Source: Candidatus Sumerlaea chitinivorans (GTDB lineage: Bacteria; Sumerlaeota; Sumerlaeia; Sumerlaeales; Sumerlaeaceae). Taken from it: a stretch of 64,000 nucleotides of DNA. Location of the stretch: assembly GCA_003290465.1 (NCBI GenBank), contig CP030759.1:3100001-3164000 (forward strand). Reading direction: 5' to 3'. A program made the position numbers and the translations under genes. Positions 36,820 through 45,891 of the stretch are shown piece by piece (the first letter of the stretch is position 1; each line of letters begins with the position of its first letter). Under the pieces are notes generated by a model. That model was not told where the DNA came from, made no database searches, and worked only from the letters and a program-made list of their open reading frames with translations.

Positions 36820-37234
36820 GCGGTAGGGGAACTCAGAGAAGGCGGCTCTGACCAACTTAGGGAGGGATAGAAAATGCCGCGTGCGGCCGCGCCAAGAGCA
36901 GTTCCAACGGCCGGCATTCGAAAACCAGATGCCGCGGGTCGCCACAATTTGCCATCTCGCTTGCCCTGCTGCGTTCGGGCACAACGTTACGAGGTATGCG
37001 CCAAACCGCCGTCTTGGCAAAATGAACTTCAGGTTGCAAAATCATTGGGCACTCTTCAAAGAAAGCTAATAACGTACACATGTCGGTTGAGGAACTTGTC
37101 CTGAACGAGAAATCAGGGGGAACCGAAGTGTTGTGGATGGTGTCTCCTCATGACCGACGACTGGCCGGGTTGGAGGCGAAAAGTCATGGCCGAGTCCGGC
37201 GTAACACTTAGACAGGCGGGAGGGCAGGTGCTTG
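36820..37234. other. Intergenic region after herA, 415 bp
   Basis: Contains one small frame with a good ribosome site: GGGAGGG seven bases before ATG at 36874, open to 37104 (76 residues, basic, Cys- and Pro-rich, no family recognised). Composition looks random, so I do not call it a gene. GGGAGGG at about 37218-37224 is the ribosome site of the next gene. No terminator is evident after herA. Confidence 0.35.
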
Positions 37235-37787
37235 ATGTTAACTTGTACGCATTGCGGCGCGAGTTGTGAGGGCGACTTTCGTTTTTTCCCCATCGTGTGG
37301 CAAGCCCTTAACCCTGCCCAGCTTACGGCGGGCGGCCGCTCAAACGCCTCCCCATCCTATGGCCCAGTTAGCAACGCGATGCTCTGCGCAGGAAATCGAG
37401 GAATACCTCGAAAACCAGCTGAGGGAGGAGTACAAGAGTGAGGAAGAGAGTAAACGGTTGACGAATGGATGCACGGCTGGGTCCATCGGTCTCCTCCTTA
37501 TGGTCCTTTTACCCGTTGGTTGGCCAATCTTTATTTTGATCTTTACGTGTCTGGGGATTTATTGGATTGGGCGCTCGCTGTTTGGGTTTTATTTCTACAA
37601 GTTGCGGCCCGATGTGCAGGCAAAGCTGAAGGCCATGCGCTATCGTTGGCGGTCAGCCGGAAAAACCCGTTGTCCGATCTGCGAAAACGAGTTTTATTTT
37701 ACGCCTTTTGAGTCGGAGGACACTCTCACTTGCCCATCTTGCGACTCGGATCTGCGTCATGAGGGCAACTACGTCTGGCCTTTATAG
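37235..37787 (+). pseudogene. Zinc-ribbon membrane protein gene interrupted by a +1-base frameshift
   Basis: The frame from ATG 37235 starts MLTCTHCGASCEGDFRFF, a zinc-ribbon opening, then runs out of sense. The next frame (to 37787) picks up SPSCGKPL, the other half of the ribbon. Removing one T from the six-T run at 37282-37287 joins them into a 183-residue protein: N-terminal ribbon (CTHC and SPSC, the first Cys of the second pair being Ser), a charged helix, two transmembrane segments (LLLMVLLPVGWPIFILIF and following), and a second ribbon CPIC/CPSC at the C-terminus. The break may be a true mutation or a homopolymer sequencing error. The downstream half is well preserved, which favours a recent event or an error. 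Function unknown. Confidence 0.7.
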
Positions 37788-38086
37788 AGAGCGCTTGTGG
37801 TTGGGGCTCGGTCGTCGGCGTATGCGAAACCACAGCTGAGCTGGCACCGGTACGGTAGTCCACAGAGAGGTTCTGATGTTTTCGTGGTTTTCTCCCCAAG
37901 TTTGAATCACGGTGATTCGATTCTTGGCGCTCTGTTCCGCTTAGTAGTAGACGATTGTTCAGGGTATGAGGCAGGAGTGGCGGGTGTCTCACACTGTGCT
38001 TCTCCGACGCGTAAAGAAAAAATGCCCGCACATCGTGACGATGCTCCCGCCGTCGATACGGTACTCGACTAAGGCGGCGATGCACG
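37788..38086. other. Intergenic region between convergent genes, 299 bp
   Basis: Lies between the zinc-ribbon gene (plus) and the GT-C-like gene (minus). No open frame with coding character and no clear terminator hairpin could be found. Confidence 0.4.
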
Positions 38087-39634
38087 CTATTGGCCAGTTC
38101 TTAGCACAGTAGGAGGGGGGGCGGCGTGGAGAAGGCGGGCGCGGGGCGAGTGCGATTGGGGGGCGGTGGTTTCTTTAACGCGCACAATTCTTCGTGGCTC
38201 GATGGCGAGTGCGTCGGCGACCCCCGGCTCCCACCCCATGAACAGCCAAAGCCGATCGTCGCCACACTCAATCACAACACGGTCCGTTGGAGGCAAACGT
38301 CGGAATTGTTCGCGCAGGCTTGCACGTGTTTCAGCCGCTTGCCGAGCAGTTGCGAGTGTGGCAGGGTAAGGCGCGGTGTGCTCGACCCACGTCATGACAG
38401 CCGCCGCCGCAATCGCAAGTGTCGCCGGTACTGCGAGTACGCGCAAGGGAGCAACGCCGCCCGCCAGCGCCGCAAGCACCGCATACGGCAAGAGCGCAGG
38501 GAGGACGTAGTAGGCATAGCACTGACGTGCAAGAGGCACGTAGGGGGCCAGAGCCACCAGCGTGAAGCAAGCCCAAGCGAGAAGCGCTCGTTGGGGATCC
38601 ACGAGCTTGAGCCGATACCGGCGCGCAACACCCGCCAATGCGCCGATGGTTCCTGCCTGCATGAGGATGCATCCCGCAATCGCGGCCACACCTTCTGCCG
38701 CGGAACCCGGTGTTTGAAGAAGCCGCACCCCCTCGCGTGGGAGACCGACGGCAAAAGCGAGGAGCCCTACAAAATTCCGCACCATGTTCCAACCCACCTT
38801 AAGTGCGTACGGAGATTCTGGTGCGGCTGGAACGACCAGTTGAGAGCGGATCACAGCCCAAGCCAAAGCCACAGAAACCACCCCGACGACTGCCGCAGTC
38901 GCAGGTAGCGAGCTTGTGAGCCGCTGCGGCCTCTGGCTCGGCGGAATGGCAGACCATACGATGGCGCCCAGCAATGGCAGGGTTAACGCTGCCTCCGTAG
39001 ATCCGAACGCGCCCACGGCAGCGCAAATGCAAACGCCGAGCGTCCCCCAAATTCTGAACTTCTGCTGAGGACGGGGCCCCGAGGTTCGGATGAGTGCAAG
39101 CCAAGCCGTGAGGGCGACAGCTTCAAAGAAAACGAGGAGAGTCTGCTGACGGCAGGATGCCCAGTGCGTTGGTAAGAAATGGGCCGTGTGCGCTCCGTAA
39201 AAGAATGCGCCGGCCGCGGCTGCGCGCATTCTGGAAGAGTCCGCACCCCTAAGCACATGCGCAAGCCGTGCGCCAAAGAGCCCCACCGCAGTGAAAGCCA
39301 AAAAATGGATGCCCAGCCCGAAGGCGTGAAGAGCGGCGGGGTGGCCATGCGTGAGGGCTACAGCAAGCCGCCAGTAGATCCCCACGCTCAGCGGACGCCA
39401 AAAAAGCCCACCTCCGCCGAGAAGCGTGTTGCCGACTCCCGGCCACCGAATTCCCTGTCGCGCCTGAGCAAGCCATACATAATCTTCCTGCCACAGCGGC
39501 GAACTCAGAGCAGGGTACCACAGTGCGACAGCCACGGCCGCACCGAGGGTCGCTCCCACCAAATCTGGCGGAATTCTGGCAATAACCTGTTTCAACTTAT
39601 CGAAATACCCGTGGCGCTTGAGTCGGACTGGCAC
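38087..39634 (-). CDS. Polytopic membrane protein, GT-C glycosyltransferase-like
   Basis: A 515-residue protein starting at a GTG (39634) without a clear ribosome site. It has about ten hydrophobic segments spread over residues 25-430. The first periplasmic loop contains LWQEDYVWLAQAR, a position where GT-C enzymes carry an acidic pair; a second loop holds HFLPTHWASCRQQ. A soluble C-terminal portion (about 430-515) follows. The pattern matches the dolichyl-phosphate-mannose-type (PMT/GT-C) membrane glycosyltransferases that use lipid-linked sugars, but identity is low enough that a generic membrane protein cannot be excluded. No polyprenyl-phosphate sugar synthase is next to it. Confidence 0.75.
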   Translation of the reverse strand: MPVRLKRHGYFDKLKQVIARIPPDLVGATLGAAVAVALWYPALSSPLWQEDYVWLAQARQGIRWPGVGNTLLGGGGLFWRPLSVGIYWRLAVALTHGHPAALHAFGLGIHFLAFTAVGLFGARLAHVLRGADSSRMRAAAAGAFFYGAHTAHFLPTHWASCRQQTLLVFFEAVALTAWLALIRTSGPRPQQKFRIWGTLGVCICAAVGAFGSTEAALTLPLLGAIVWSAIPPSQRPQRLTSSLPATAAVVGVVSVALAWAVIRSQLVVPAAPESPYALKVGWNMVRNFVGLLAFAVGLPREGVRLLQTPGSAAEGVAAIAGCILMQAGTIGALAGVARRYRLKLVDPQRALLAWACFTLVALAPYVPLARQCYAYYVLPALLPYAVLAALAGGVAPLRVLAVPATLAIAAAAVMTWVEHTAPYPATLATARQAAETRASLREQFRRLPPTDRVVIECGDDRLWLFMGWEPGVADALAIEPRRIVRVKETTAPQSHSPRARLLHAAPPPTVLRTGQ

Positions 39635-39989
39635 TCATAATGCATTGAATCGCCCACACCAAAGCAGACGATACGCACTGCCCGATTCCTTCCAAGATGT
39701 AACGAGTGTCTGGGCCCCTGTCACTGAGAAAGGGTGTCCCAGCAGCTTCCGCGGAGCTGCGAGTGCCTCAGGCGGAATTCATAACCGTGGGCGAATCCGA
39801 CGTCCTAAATCGACCGATCGATAGCACACCGCGGTTAGCTTTACCTGAAAGAAGCCCCCAGCCGTGGGGAGTGCCCGTGCGAACGACACGCTGGATTGCC
39901 GCGTGTTGCCTGTGCCACCAGCCGTGGCGTCTTGGGCAATCACCTCACGTTCAGGGCTACCGCAATCCGTTCACCTGTTACGTCCGCGA
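39635..39989. other. Intergenic region, 355 bp, no gene seen
   Basis: Lies between the aldo-keto reductase stop and the GT-C-like start, both on the minus strand. It should hold the promoter of the latter. No obvious terminator or small gene is visible. Confidence 0.4.
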
Positions 39990-41246
39990 TCACGCCAACC
40001 TACTGAATGCTTCGGCAACGACACGGCTGATCGGCAGTCCTTGTGGGCAAAGTGCCTCGGCGCGGCTCAGATTGGCTTTGCGCAGTTGCTCTCGAACGTC
40101 GAGAGGAAGCTCAGCAAACTTATCGCGTGCGAGCGCGTAGTCGCCGTAGCTGACGCCGTACATCATATAGCGGAGTACATCGGCCACGGGTGCGGGACAT
40201 CCTGCTTGCTCCTCACAGATGTGTCGGCAGCCTGCGCAGTAGCTCGAGGCTGTTGCGACAGCATACTCGCGCAAGGCCTCATAGTCGGCGGTGGTGAGTT
40301 TTGTCCCGTCGAGTGCGGCAGCCACGTTCTCTTTTAAGATTGTCAAGTTCGGCATCTGGGAGCAAATCGCGCTAATGATCGGATTTTCCCAAACCGCTTT
40401 GAGCTTGGCTTGGGCGGGCGTGAGTCCTTTTTGCAGAAAATGGCCGGCAAGCTTGAGTTCCGCCTCAGTATCCGTGCGCACAGGCCCTCCGCCCTGCGTT
40501 TTCATTGCGGTGAGACCGATCCCGGCTTTTGCACACGCTTCGATGGCGGCTTTCATGCGGTCTTTGTGCATCAGTCGGTAGTCGTATTTGACCATGATGC
40601 CGTCAATCCACCCGAGTGTCGCCGCATACTCGAGAAGGTCTTCCATATTGGAGTGGGTGCTGAAGCCAAAGAAGCGGATTTTCTTTTCCGCCTTCGCTTT
40701 TTCAGCCCATTTGCGGGTTTCGTCGTTGATTTCGTCGCGCTTGCTTACGCCGTGCACGAAATAGAGGTCGATGTAATCGGTTTTCATGCGCTCGAGCGAG
40801 CGATTCAACAGCTCGGTCATTCCTTCGGGGTCGCGCCGGTCACTTTTCGTGACGAGGAACACTTGCTTGCGGGCTTCGGGCATTTTTTCGAAGAACATCC
40901 CGATGCCGATTTCGCTGTTGCCGTTGCCGTAGCAATCGGCCGTGTCCCAATACGTGACTCCCCAATCGAGCGCTTTTTTCAGCATGAGCTGATTGTTCGG
41001 GATATCAAACATCCCACCAAGGGACAGGATGGAGACCTCCACACCCGTGCGGCCGAATTTACGCTTTGGGACTTTCGCATCTGCCGGCACCTGCACCGAT
41101 TTTTCCGAGGTGGTCGCCGGCGCTGTGGTGCTCGAGGGCTCTTCGATGGCACCGAACACTTTAGGAGCTGCCGCAAGCACGCTGACCCCAAGGGCGCTTG
41201 CCCCCACGAGGAACTCGCGGCGATTGATCTGTTGCTTGCCTTTCAT
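39990..41246 (-). CDS. TAT-exported aldo-keto reductase with C-terminal cysteine cluster
   Basis: A 418-residue protein. A twin-arginine signal INRREFLVGASALG heads the sequence and is followed by a Thr/Ser/Pro-rich linker to residue 60. The AKR barrel keeps the full catalytic tetrad: Asp101 and Tyr106 in YWDTADCYGNGN, Lys134 in LVTKSD and His165 in YFVHG. The C-terminal extension holds YCAGCRHICEEQAGC (Cys337, 340, 344, 349) and a later Cys in EALCPQG, a likely 4Fe-4S site. AKRs normally use NADPH, which is absent outside the cytoplasm, so the cluster may deliver electrons instead, or the protein may fold with its cofactor before Tat export. Its ATG overlaps the stop of the polyferredoxin gene by four bases (ATGA), implying coupled translation. 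Confidence 0.9.
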   Translation of the reverse strand: MKGKQQINRREFLVGASALGVSVLAAAPKVFGAIEEPSSTTAPATTSEKSVQVPADAKVPKRKFGRTGVEVSILSLGGMFDIPNNQLMLKKALDWGVTYWDTADCYGNGNSEIGIGMFFEKMPEARKQVFLVTKSDRRDPEGMTELLNRSLERMKTDYIDLYFVHGVSKRDEINDETRKWAEKAKAEKKIRFFGFSTHSNMEDLLEYAATLGWIDGIMVKYDYRLMHKDRMKAAIEACAKAGIGLTAMKTQGGGPVRTDTEAELKLAGHFLQKGLTPAQAKLKAVWENPIISAICSQMPNLTILKENVAAALDGTKLTTADYEALREYAVATASSYCAGCRHICEEQAGCPAPVADVLRYMMYGVSYGDYALARDKFAELPLDVREQLRKANLSRAEALCPQGLPISRVVAEAFSRLA

Positions 41247-43012
41247 AGTTTCAGACTCCTTTCTGCCAAGCGCAGTGCGCTGGCGGGATTCCGGGATTCA
41301 TTTTCTGCCGTCACGCGGATTGCGCGCAATCCGCTCACCGGACAATCGTGCTCACAAATGCCACAGCCGATGCACAGATTGGGCTCCACGTGTGGCCTTT
41401 GCAAGCGCACCAAAATCGCGACTCGCTGAGCCTCGCCCCACTGGGCGGGCTCGCCTGCGAGGATGAGACTGTTCGTTGTTTGATTGGTGATTTGTAGCCG
41501 CGCCTCACGCTGGTCCAGTGGCGCGAGGAAGTAGTCACCCGTAGCATAACGCCCCACCGGCAATTTGGCATTCTTGAGGATGACTTCGCGGCCGCGAATT
41601 GTTTCGACGTGGAACACCCCCTCACGTATGATCTGATACTCCTCACGCACAAAAATCGCTTTTGGCGTAACTGGGCACACTTCCTCGCACACGATGCAAG
41701 GAGTATCGAGTGCCCACGGCAGGCAGCGGCTGCGGTCCACAAACGCAGTCCCAATGCGGATGGGCCCTTGTTCCGCATACTGCCCCACACCGCGTTTTTC
41801 CTCGACGGTGAGGGGGCGAATCGCAGCTGTAGGACAGACGTGCCCACACGCAACGCAGTTGGGCATGCATCCGCTCGTCCCGATGCGGAAATTCAATACC
41901 GGTGTCCAGAGTGCCTCAAATCCGCGATCCAGCCCAGCCGGCATAAGCACGTTTGTGGGACAAACGCGCATGCACTCCCCGCACTTGATGCAGCGTTGCA
42001 GGAATTCCGGCTCGGGTAGGCTGCCGGGGGGACGTACCAATAGCGGATTTGTATTCGTGTGGACACTGCCGTTGAGACGCATCATCGGCACAGCGAGGAG
42101 ACTTGCACCCAGCGAAGCGAGCACTCCGCGCCGCCTCAGGTCCGGAGGCAACTTCACCTCACCACCGTCGGATTCCCGGATCCGGTACTCGAGGAACTTT
42201 TTTGTGCACGCATCATCCAAGCAATTGAAGCACATCAGGCACTCGCTGATGCGGATGGAGCCAGCCGGATCGCAAGCTCCTTCGCATGCCGGCTCGCACA
42301 GCGTGCAATCTGTGCATTTGCGTGCATTCTTCGCGATTCGAAAAAGCGAAATCCGCGCGAAGAGCCCAAGCAACGCACCCAAGGGGCAAAGAAAGCGGCA
42401 GTAAAAGCGCGGGATATAGAAATTTGCAAAAATGGTCGCAAAGAAGAGGGCACCGAGCACCCATCCGCCCTCGTATTGCCGTGGTGCCGTGGAAAGCGAT
42501 TTGCCAAGCAACATTTCCACGGCGGGCAGTACGGCCATGTTCACGGATCGGTGGATGAATGGAATCGGGTCCAATAACCCGGATTGCAAGATGCGGTCTC
42601 GCCCCCACGGCCACAACATCATGCCCAAGAACACAAGCAGGATGTAGTACTTGATGACCTGTGCCCGCCGGAAACGATTCGCCTCGATTTTCTGTTTATG
42701 GTTGCGTGGCAATTGCCCCAGCCAGCCAAAGAACTGGTGGAGCGTCCCAAAAGGGCATACCCACCCGCAGAAGATTCGGCCAAAAATGATCGTGACAATA
42801 ATGGTGACCAACGCCCACGCCAATCCTGCGTAAAGCGTGTGGGTGGTTAGGAGTGTTCCAATCGCAACCAACGGGTCCAGTTGGAGGATCAGATTGATTG
42901 GCCAGCCACGAAGCTGCCACCACTCCGTACCGAAATTTGCAACGATGCAAAACCACACTAAGAGGGCCAAGAAGAAGACTTGGCTTATCCGCCGGACGAT
43001 GACGATTCTCAT
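41243..43012 (-). CDS. Membrane polyferredoxin (NapH-like fused to NapG-like Fe-S domains)
   Basis: A 589-residue protein. About five transmembrane segments lie in the first 230 residues, with the paired NapH/NosR-type motifs RIFCGWVCPFGTLHQ and YCRFLCPLGALLGL on the membrane faces. A ferredoxin pair follows (CTDCTLCEPACEGAC and CLMCFNCLDDAC). After another hydrophobic stretch (GVLASLGASLLAVPM), a soluble NapG-like half adds CIKCGECMRVCP, CVACGHVCP, CIVCEEVCP and CIGCGICEHDCP, enough for at least four to six 4Fe-4S clusters. This is a quinol-to-periplasm (or reverse) electron conduit, and the fusion of the NapH and NapG types is notable. It sits between the DUF362 and aldo-keto reductase genes, spaced four bases from the first and overlapping the second. 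Confidence 0.92.
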   Translation of the reverse strand: MRIVIVRRISQVFFLALLVWFCIVANFGTEWWQLRGWPINLILQLDPLVAIGTLLTTHTLYAGLAWALVTIIVTIIFGRIFCGWVCPFGTLHQFFGWLGQLPRNHKQKIEANRFRRAQVIKYYILLVFLGMMLWPWGRDRILQSGLLDPIPFIHRSVNMAVLPAVEMLLGKSLSTAPRQYEGGWVLGALFFATIFANFYIPRFYCRFLCPLGALLGLFARISLFRIAKNARKCTDCTLCEPACEGACDPAGSIRISECLMCFNCLDDACTKKFLEYRIRESDGGEVKLPPDLRRRGVLASLGASLLAVPMMRLNGSVHTNTNPLLVRPPGSLPEPEFLQRCIKCGECMRVCPTNVLMPAGLDRGFEALWTPVLNFRIGTSGCMPNCVACGHVCPTAAIRPLTVEEKRGVGQYAEQGPIRIGTAFVDRSRCLPWALDTPCIVCEEVCPVTPKAIFVREEYQIIREGVFHVETIRGREVILKNAKLPVGRYATGDYFLAPLDQREARLQITNQTTNSLILAGEPAQWGEAQRVAILVRLQRPHVEPNLCIGCGICEHDCPVSGLRAIRVTAENESRNPASALRLAERSLKL

Positions 43013-43016
43013 GATG

Positions 43017-44018
43017 TTAAACCTCCACGCGGATGGGGTTCAGAGAATTGAAGTTTGTGGTGCCGCAGCCAGCCGCCTCCGCTCGCGCCAGATAGGGCAA
43101 ATCACTCACCGTACGCCCGAGTAGCGTGGCTCCGAAGGCGTCCGCAGCTACCTGATCCGTACTTACCACAAGGGTGTTTGCCTCGCGCAGGTCTGCCGTC
43201 GAGCCGCCCGTGGGGCCGTTGCTGACCATGACCGTGGTGCCGTCCAGCACGACAAACGTCGGGCGCATGAGCATTGCAAGTTCGGTGATGATCGTGTGGA
43301 TATCCTGATGGAACGTGTTGCGGCGGCCTCCCAGTAAGCCGTACCAATTCTTCATCGTCATGGAGGCGCCAGCGCGATTGTGATCTTTGACGGGGGTCAC
43401 GCCGATGACCTTTGTCGCGCCCTCCAGCGCCGCCGTCATCACCGGCCAATTGCGGATAAGTTGTCCGTTCTCGAGGGTGAGCTGGCGGAAAGCGTTGGGG
43501 CGTGGCAAAATAAGGCGTGCGCCAGCTTCTTCCGCTGCGGCTCCGACTCCGCTGAGACGAAAGCAACTTTCTGGGTCGTTGATGGGGTTGTCGGCCACCC
43601 GCACCTCGCGGGCCCCCGCTTTGCGGCACAACGTGACGATTGCGCGCACCAGATCGGGATGGGTCGTAGCACCCAGCATCGCTGGCGAGGCAAAGGCTGC
43701 ATTGACCTTGATGAGCACAACGTCGCCACGGCTCACAAAACGGCTGATTCCACCCAAAGACTCCAGCGCGGCCTCGAGAGACTTTTCGCGTTTGCTCCCC
43801 TGCGCGATGGCCATTTTGCCTCGCAGGTCCGCGATACTAAAATCCGGTAGCTGAGTCAGGGGGGGCGCGGACATTTGACCTGTGGGCCCGACAGGGTCGT
43901 AGAAGTAGTAGGTGGCGAGCGATGCCGCTCCAATCGCGGCGCCAGCTTGAGCCAATTGCATGAGGAAACGCCGCCGACTGATTCGTTCCGCGTCCCTCGG
44001 ATGTTCTGGTTTCGTCAT
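43017..44018 (-). CDS. TAT-signal DUF362 protein
   Basis: A 333-residue protein from the ATG at 44018. That ATG overlaps the upstream stop in ATGA, and a twin-arginine signal follows (ISRRRFLMQLAQAGAAIGAA). The DUF362 domain covers about 75-330: DVVLIKVNAAFASPA, REVRVADNPINDPESCF, VIGVTPVKDHNRAG, FVVLDGTTVMVSNGPTGG. DUF362 proteins are common beside ferredoxin-type and NapH-type genes and are thought to be redox or Fe-S related, but no reaction is established. There is no 4Fe-4S motif in this copy. Location downstream of the DUF6599-like gene and four bases ahead of the polyferredoxin gene implies a joint complex at the outer face of the cytoplasmic membrane. Confidence 0.9.
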   Translation of the reverse strand: MTKPEHPRDAERISRRRFLMQLAQAGAAIGAASLATYYFYDPVGPTGQMSAPPLTQLPDFSIADLRGKMAIAQGSKREKSLEAALESLGGISRFVSRGDVVLIKVNAAFASPAMLGATTHPDLVRAIVTLCRKAGAREVRVADNPINDPESCFRLSGVGAAAEEAGARLILPRPNAFRQLTLENGQLIRNWPVMTAALEGATKVIGVTPVKDHNRAGASMTMKNWYGLLGGRRNTFHQDIHTIITELAMLMRPTFVVLDGTTVMVSNGPTGGSTADLREANTLVVSTDQVAADAFGATLLGRTVSDLPYLARAEAAGCGTTNFNSLNPIRVEV

Positions 44019-45046
44019 GGTTGTGTAGACTCCGTTGTTTTCAAAAACGCTTCGAGGACACGGCATGCTGCCTCGAATGAGGGCGAGGCATGGACTCCAT
44101 ATAGTATAGGACCGTGGCTGCCGACAAGTTCAAATTGCCCGAGCGCGCTCACCCCCAACACGCCACTTGGCAGACGGCTCGCCTGCTCCGCCGTCAGTGC
44201 GTCTGCCCCCATTTCCTCTTTCAGGAACTGGTAGTAAGCCTGAGCCAACTGCGTACTTTCGTCCGCACTCGCGCGTTTGCTTACAAATAGGGTCACTGTT
44301 GTCCCCTCAACGGAGTAATCCGCCGTAATCACGCGATCGAGCTTGTCGTAGCCAAACGCATCCTTCAAAATAAGCTTAATCGTTTCGGGCCTGAGACCTT
44401 CCTTCGGCAGGTAGTTGACCGCCTCAAGATCTCCTTTTTCGGTGGGGAGTCTGCGGGCGAAACTGATGGCAAGCGCTCGCATCGCGCTTTGCAACCTCTC
44501 GGCGTCCGTCGCCCCGATCACCTCCACATAGTACTTCCCAGAGACAAAAAAGACCGCGTTGCCGGTTGCATACGCGAGCGGCCCGATCTCTGGAACCGCT
44601 GCTCCTGCGCGTCGTTGGGCGCTATATACTGCAAAAGCGTTTGTGGGGTTACCCATGTCGTAGGCAAACACTTCGAACCATTGGTCCGTAGCATTTGCGA
44701 CAGCGAATCGCTGGCAGAAAAGCTTTACGAAGCCGAGGTCGAGATAGAGCTCGGCGCGCCCATCAATCTTGTCCGACAGGTTCTCGCGCCCAAATTCTTC
44801 GCGCGAACTCAGAGGCGCCGTGTTCGTGGTGATCAAGTCTGCAAGCGGGATGGCGCATAGATCCTGATCGATGGGCTGCGAACGTTCCTTGTGCTCGGCG
44901 GTCTGCGATGAAAAATCGATGTGAAAGATGGATTCGTTATAATGAAACTGTTTTTGCCAGACCGCAATTGCCACCAGGCCTAGGCACACCATTAAGGCAA
45001 GACTTACGGTCGTTTCGACAGGGCCAGGTCTTTTGCGGCGTTTCAT
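44015..45046 (-). CDS. Membrane-anchored DUF6599-like protein
   Basis: A 343-residue protein. The ATG at 45046 (MKRRKRPGPVETTVSLAL) is preferred because a single N-terminal transmembrane segment follows at once (VSLALMVCLGLVAIAVW); a GTG at 45100 would add 18 residues, and neither has a clear ribosome site. The periplasmic part contains two similar alpha/beta halves (FEVFAYDMGNPTNAFAVYS and TLFVSKRASADESTQLAQAY). This matches a family recorded as DUF6599, which I recognise only by style. It is the first gene of the four-gene redox operon, and its stop overlaps the DUF362 start by four bases. The function is unknown; a scaffold or sensor for the complex is possible. Confidence 0.75.
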   Translation of the reverse strand: MKRRKRPGPVETTVSLALMVCLGLVAIAVWQKQFHYNESIFHIDFSSQTAEHKERSQPIDQDLCAIPLADLITTNTAPLSSREEFGRENLSDKIDGRAELYLDLGFVKLFCQRFAVANATDQWFEVFAYDMGNPTNAFAVYSAQRRAGAAVPEIGPLAYATGNAVFFVSGKYYVEVIGATDAERLQSAMRALAISFARRLPTEKGDLEAVNYLPKEGLRPETIKLILKDAFGYDKLDRVITADYSVEGTTVTLFVSKRASADESTQLAQAYYQFLKEEMGADALTAEQASRLPSGVLGVSALGQFELVGSHGPILYGVHASPSFEAACRVLEAFLKTTESTQP

Positions 45047-45468
45047 GATGGCCACGCCATGTTCGCGTCCTAACGGTGAGTAAACGTCTTTCTCCGGCAC
45101 TCAGTTAGATTTTCTAATTTCTCCCAGGGTCCGCCGGCCTTTTCAAGGTTAAACGTGCTCTTGCCGTATGGGTTAGTTCTTAGTGGTATTGGGAAGCATT
45201 ATGGAGCGCATGTTTCGGAGCAGTGTTGTTCCGCATTTAGAGCGGTTGGAGGTCAGCCGTACCCCATGCTTATACTTACCACCAGCGTATCAAAGCGGGG
45301 GAGCAGTCGTACAAGCTTCCAATTCAGCCGGGTTACAACAGGTGGAAGACCTGAGACATGGCAATAAAATCTTCTCTCTTTGTCGCTTTCGGACGGTGCA
45401 CTTACCTTCGGACACTGCGGTTTCGTGCCTTATTGAGTGGCTTGGCGGATGGAACCCATTCAACAGTT
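45047..45468. other. Intergenic region upstream of the redox operon, 422 bp
   Basis: Located between the HxlR stop and the start of the redox operon, all on the minus strand. It must contain the operon promoter unless transcription reads through from the HxlR gene. A plus-strand frame here (45183-45566) overlaps the HxlR gene in antisense and has no coding character. No terminator is obvious after the HxlR gene. Confidence 0.4.
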
Positions 45469-45861
45469 TTACGCCAAGTTGCTACCCGAGGGTTCAGATT
45501 CGCACGCGCAATCAGGAGCGCCGGCGAGCTCTCGTTCAAGAGCTTGGAGCGCGTCCAGAATGGTAGCGAATTTCTTTCCGAATTCTGACAGACGGTACTC
45601 GACCCTCAAAGGGGGCTTATCACCGTAAACCTGGCGCTCCACAAGACCGTAGTGCGTTAGTTTCTTTAGTCGTTCATTCATGACTTTTGCAGATAATCCC
45701 GCGCAATGCTTTTGGATCTTGCTTGGCCTGTGGGGCCCCATGGCGAGAAGGCTCAAGATTTGAAGGGACCACTTGCATCCCAAAACCTCTTCCAACACCG
45801 CCGCGACCCGAAATGGCACTGCTGCGTGGCTGTGGGCGGATTGCTTTGAAGACCTCACCAT
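45469..45861 (-). CDS. HxlR-family transcriptional regulator
   Basis: A 130-residue winged-helix protein. The family core is complete: VLGCKWSLQILSLLAMGP, then RPSKIQKHCAGLSAKVMNER with the recognition helix LKKLTHYGLVERQVY and the wing RVEYRLSEFGKKF. HxlR proteins bind inverted repeats as dimers and several (YodB, HypR types) sense quinones or disulfide stress by cysteines. Here Cys29 sits at the start of the first core helix and CAC lies near the C-terminus, so redox sensing is plausible but not shown. The gene diverges from the thioredoxin-like gene, and a palindrome overlaps its own leader. The four-gene redox operon lies downstream in the same direction. Confidence 0.94.
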   Translation of the reverse strand: MVRSSKQSAHSHAAVPFRVAAVLEEVLGCKWSLQILSLLAMGPHRPSKIQKHCAGLSAKVMNERLKKLTHYGLVERQVYGDKPPLRVEYRLSEFGKKFATILDALQALERELAGAPDCACESEPSGSNLA

Positions 45862-45863
45862 TG

Positions 45864-45878
45864 GGTAACTTGCTTACC
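45864..45878. promoter_or_regulatory. Operator-like palindrome upstream of the HxlR gene
   Basis: GGTAA (45864-45868) and TTACC (45874-45878) flank a five-base spacer; adding neighbours gives an imperfect longer arm (TTGGGTAA against TTACCAA). It lies just ahead of the HxlR start codon and 14 bases from the -35 of the divergent promoter, a good place for autoregulation. Confidence 0.5.
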
Positions 45879-45891
45879 AAAATGTGCTATC

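Noticed and set aside
36874-37104. A 76-codon frame after herA with a good ribosome site
   Set aside because: Composition looks random and no family or hydrophobic pattern is seen; not enough to call a gene, though the ribosome site is noted.
37280-37291. Programmed -1 frameshift at a U UUU UUC heptamer in the zinc-ribbon gene
   Set aside because: A -1 slip leads to a frame that does not complete the zinc ribbon; the needed shift is +1, and no downstream pseudoknot was evident.
40410-41429. A 339-codon plus-strand frame across the aldo-keto reductase gene
   Set aside because: Antisense to the AKR catalytic motifs and to the twin-arginine signal; no ribosome site.
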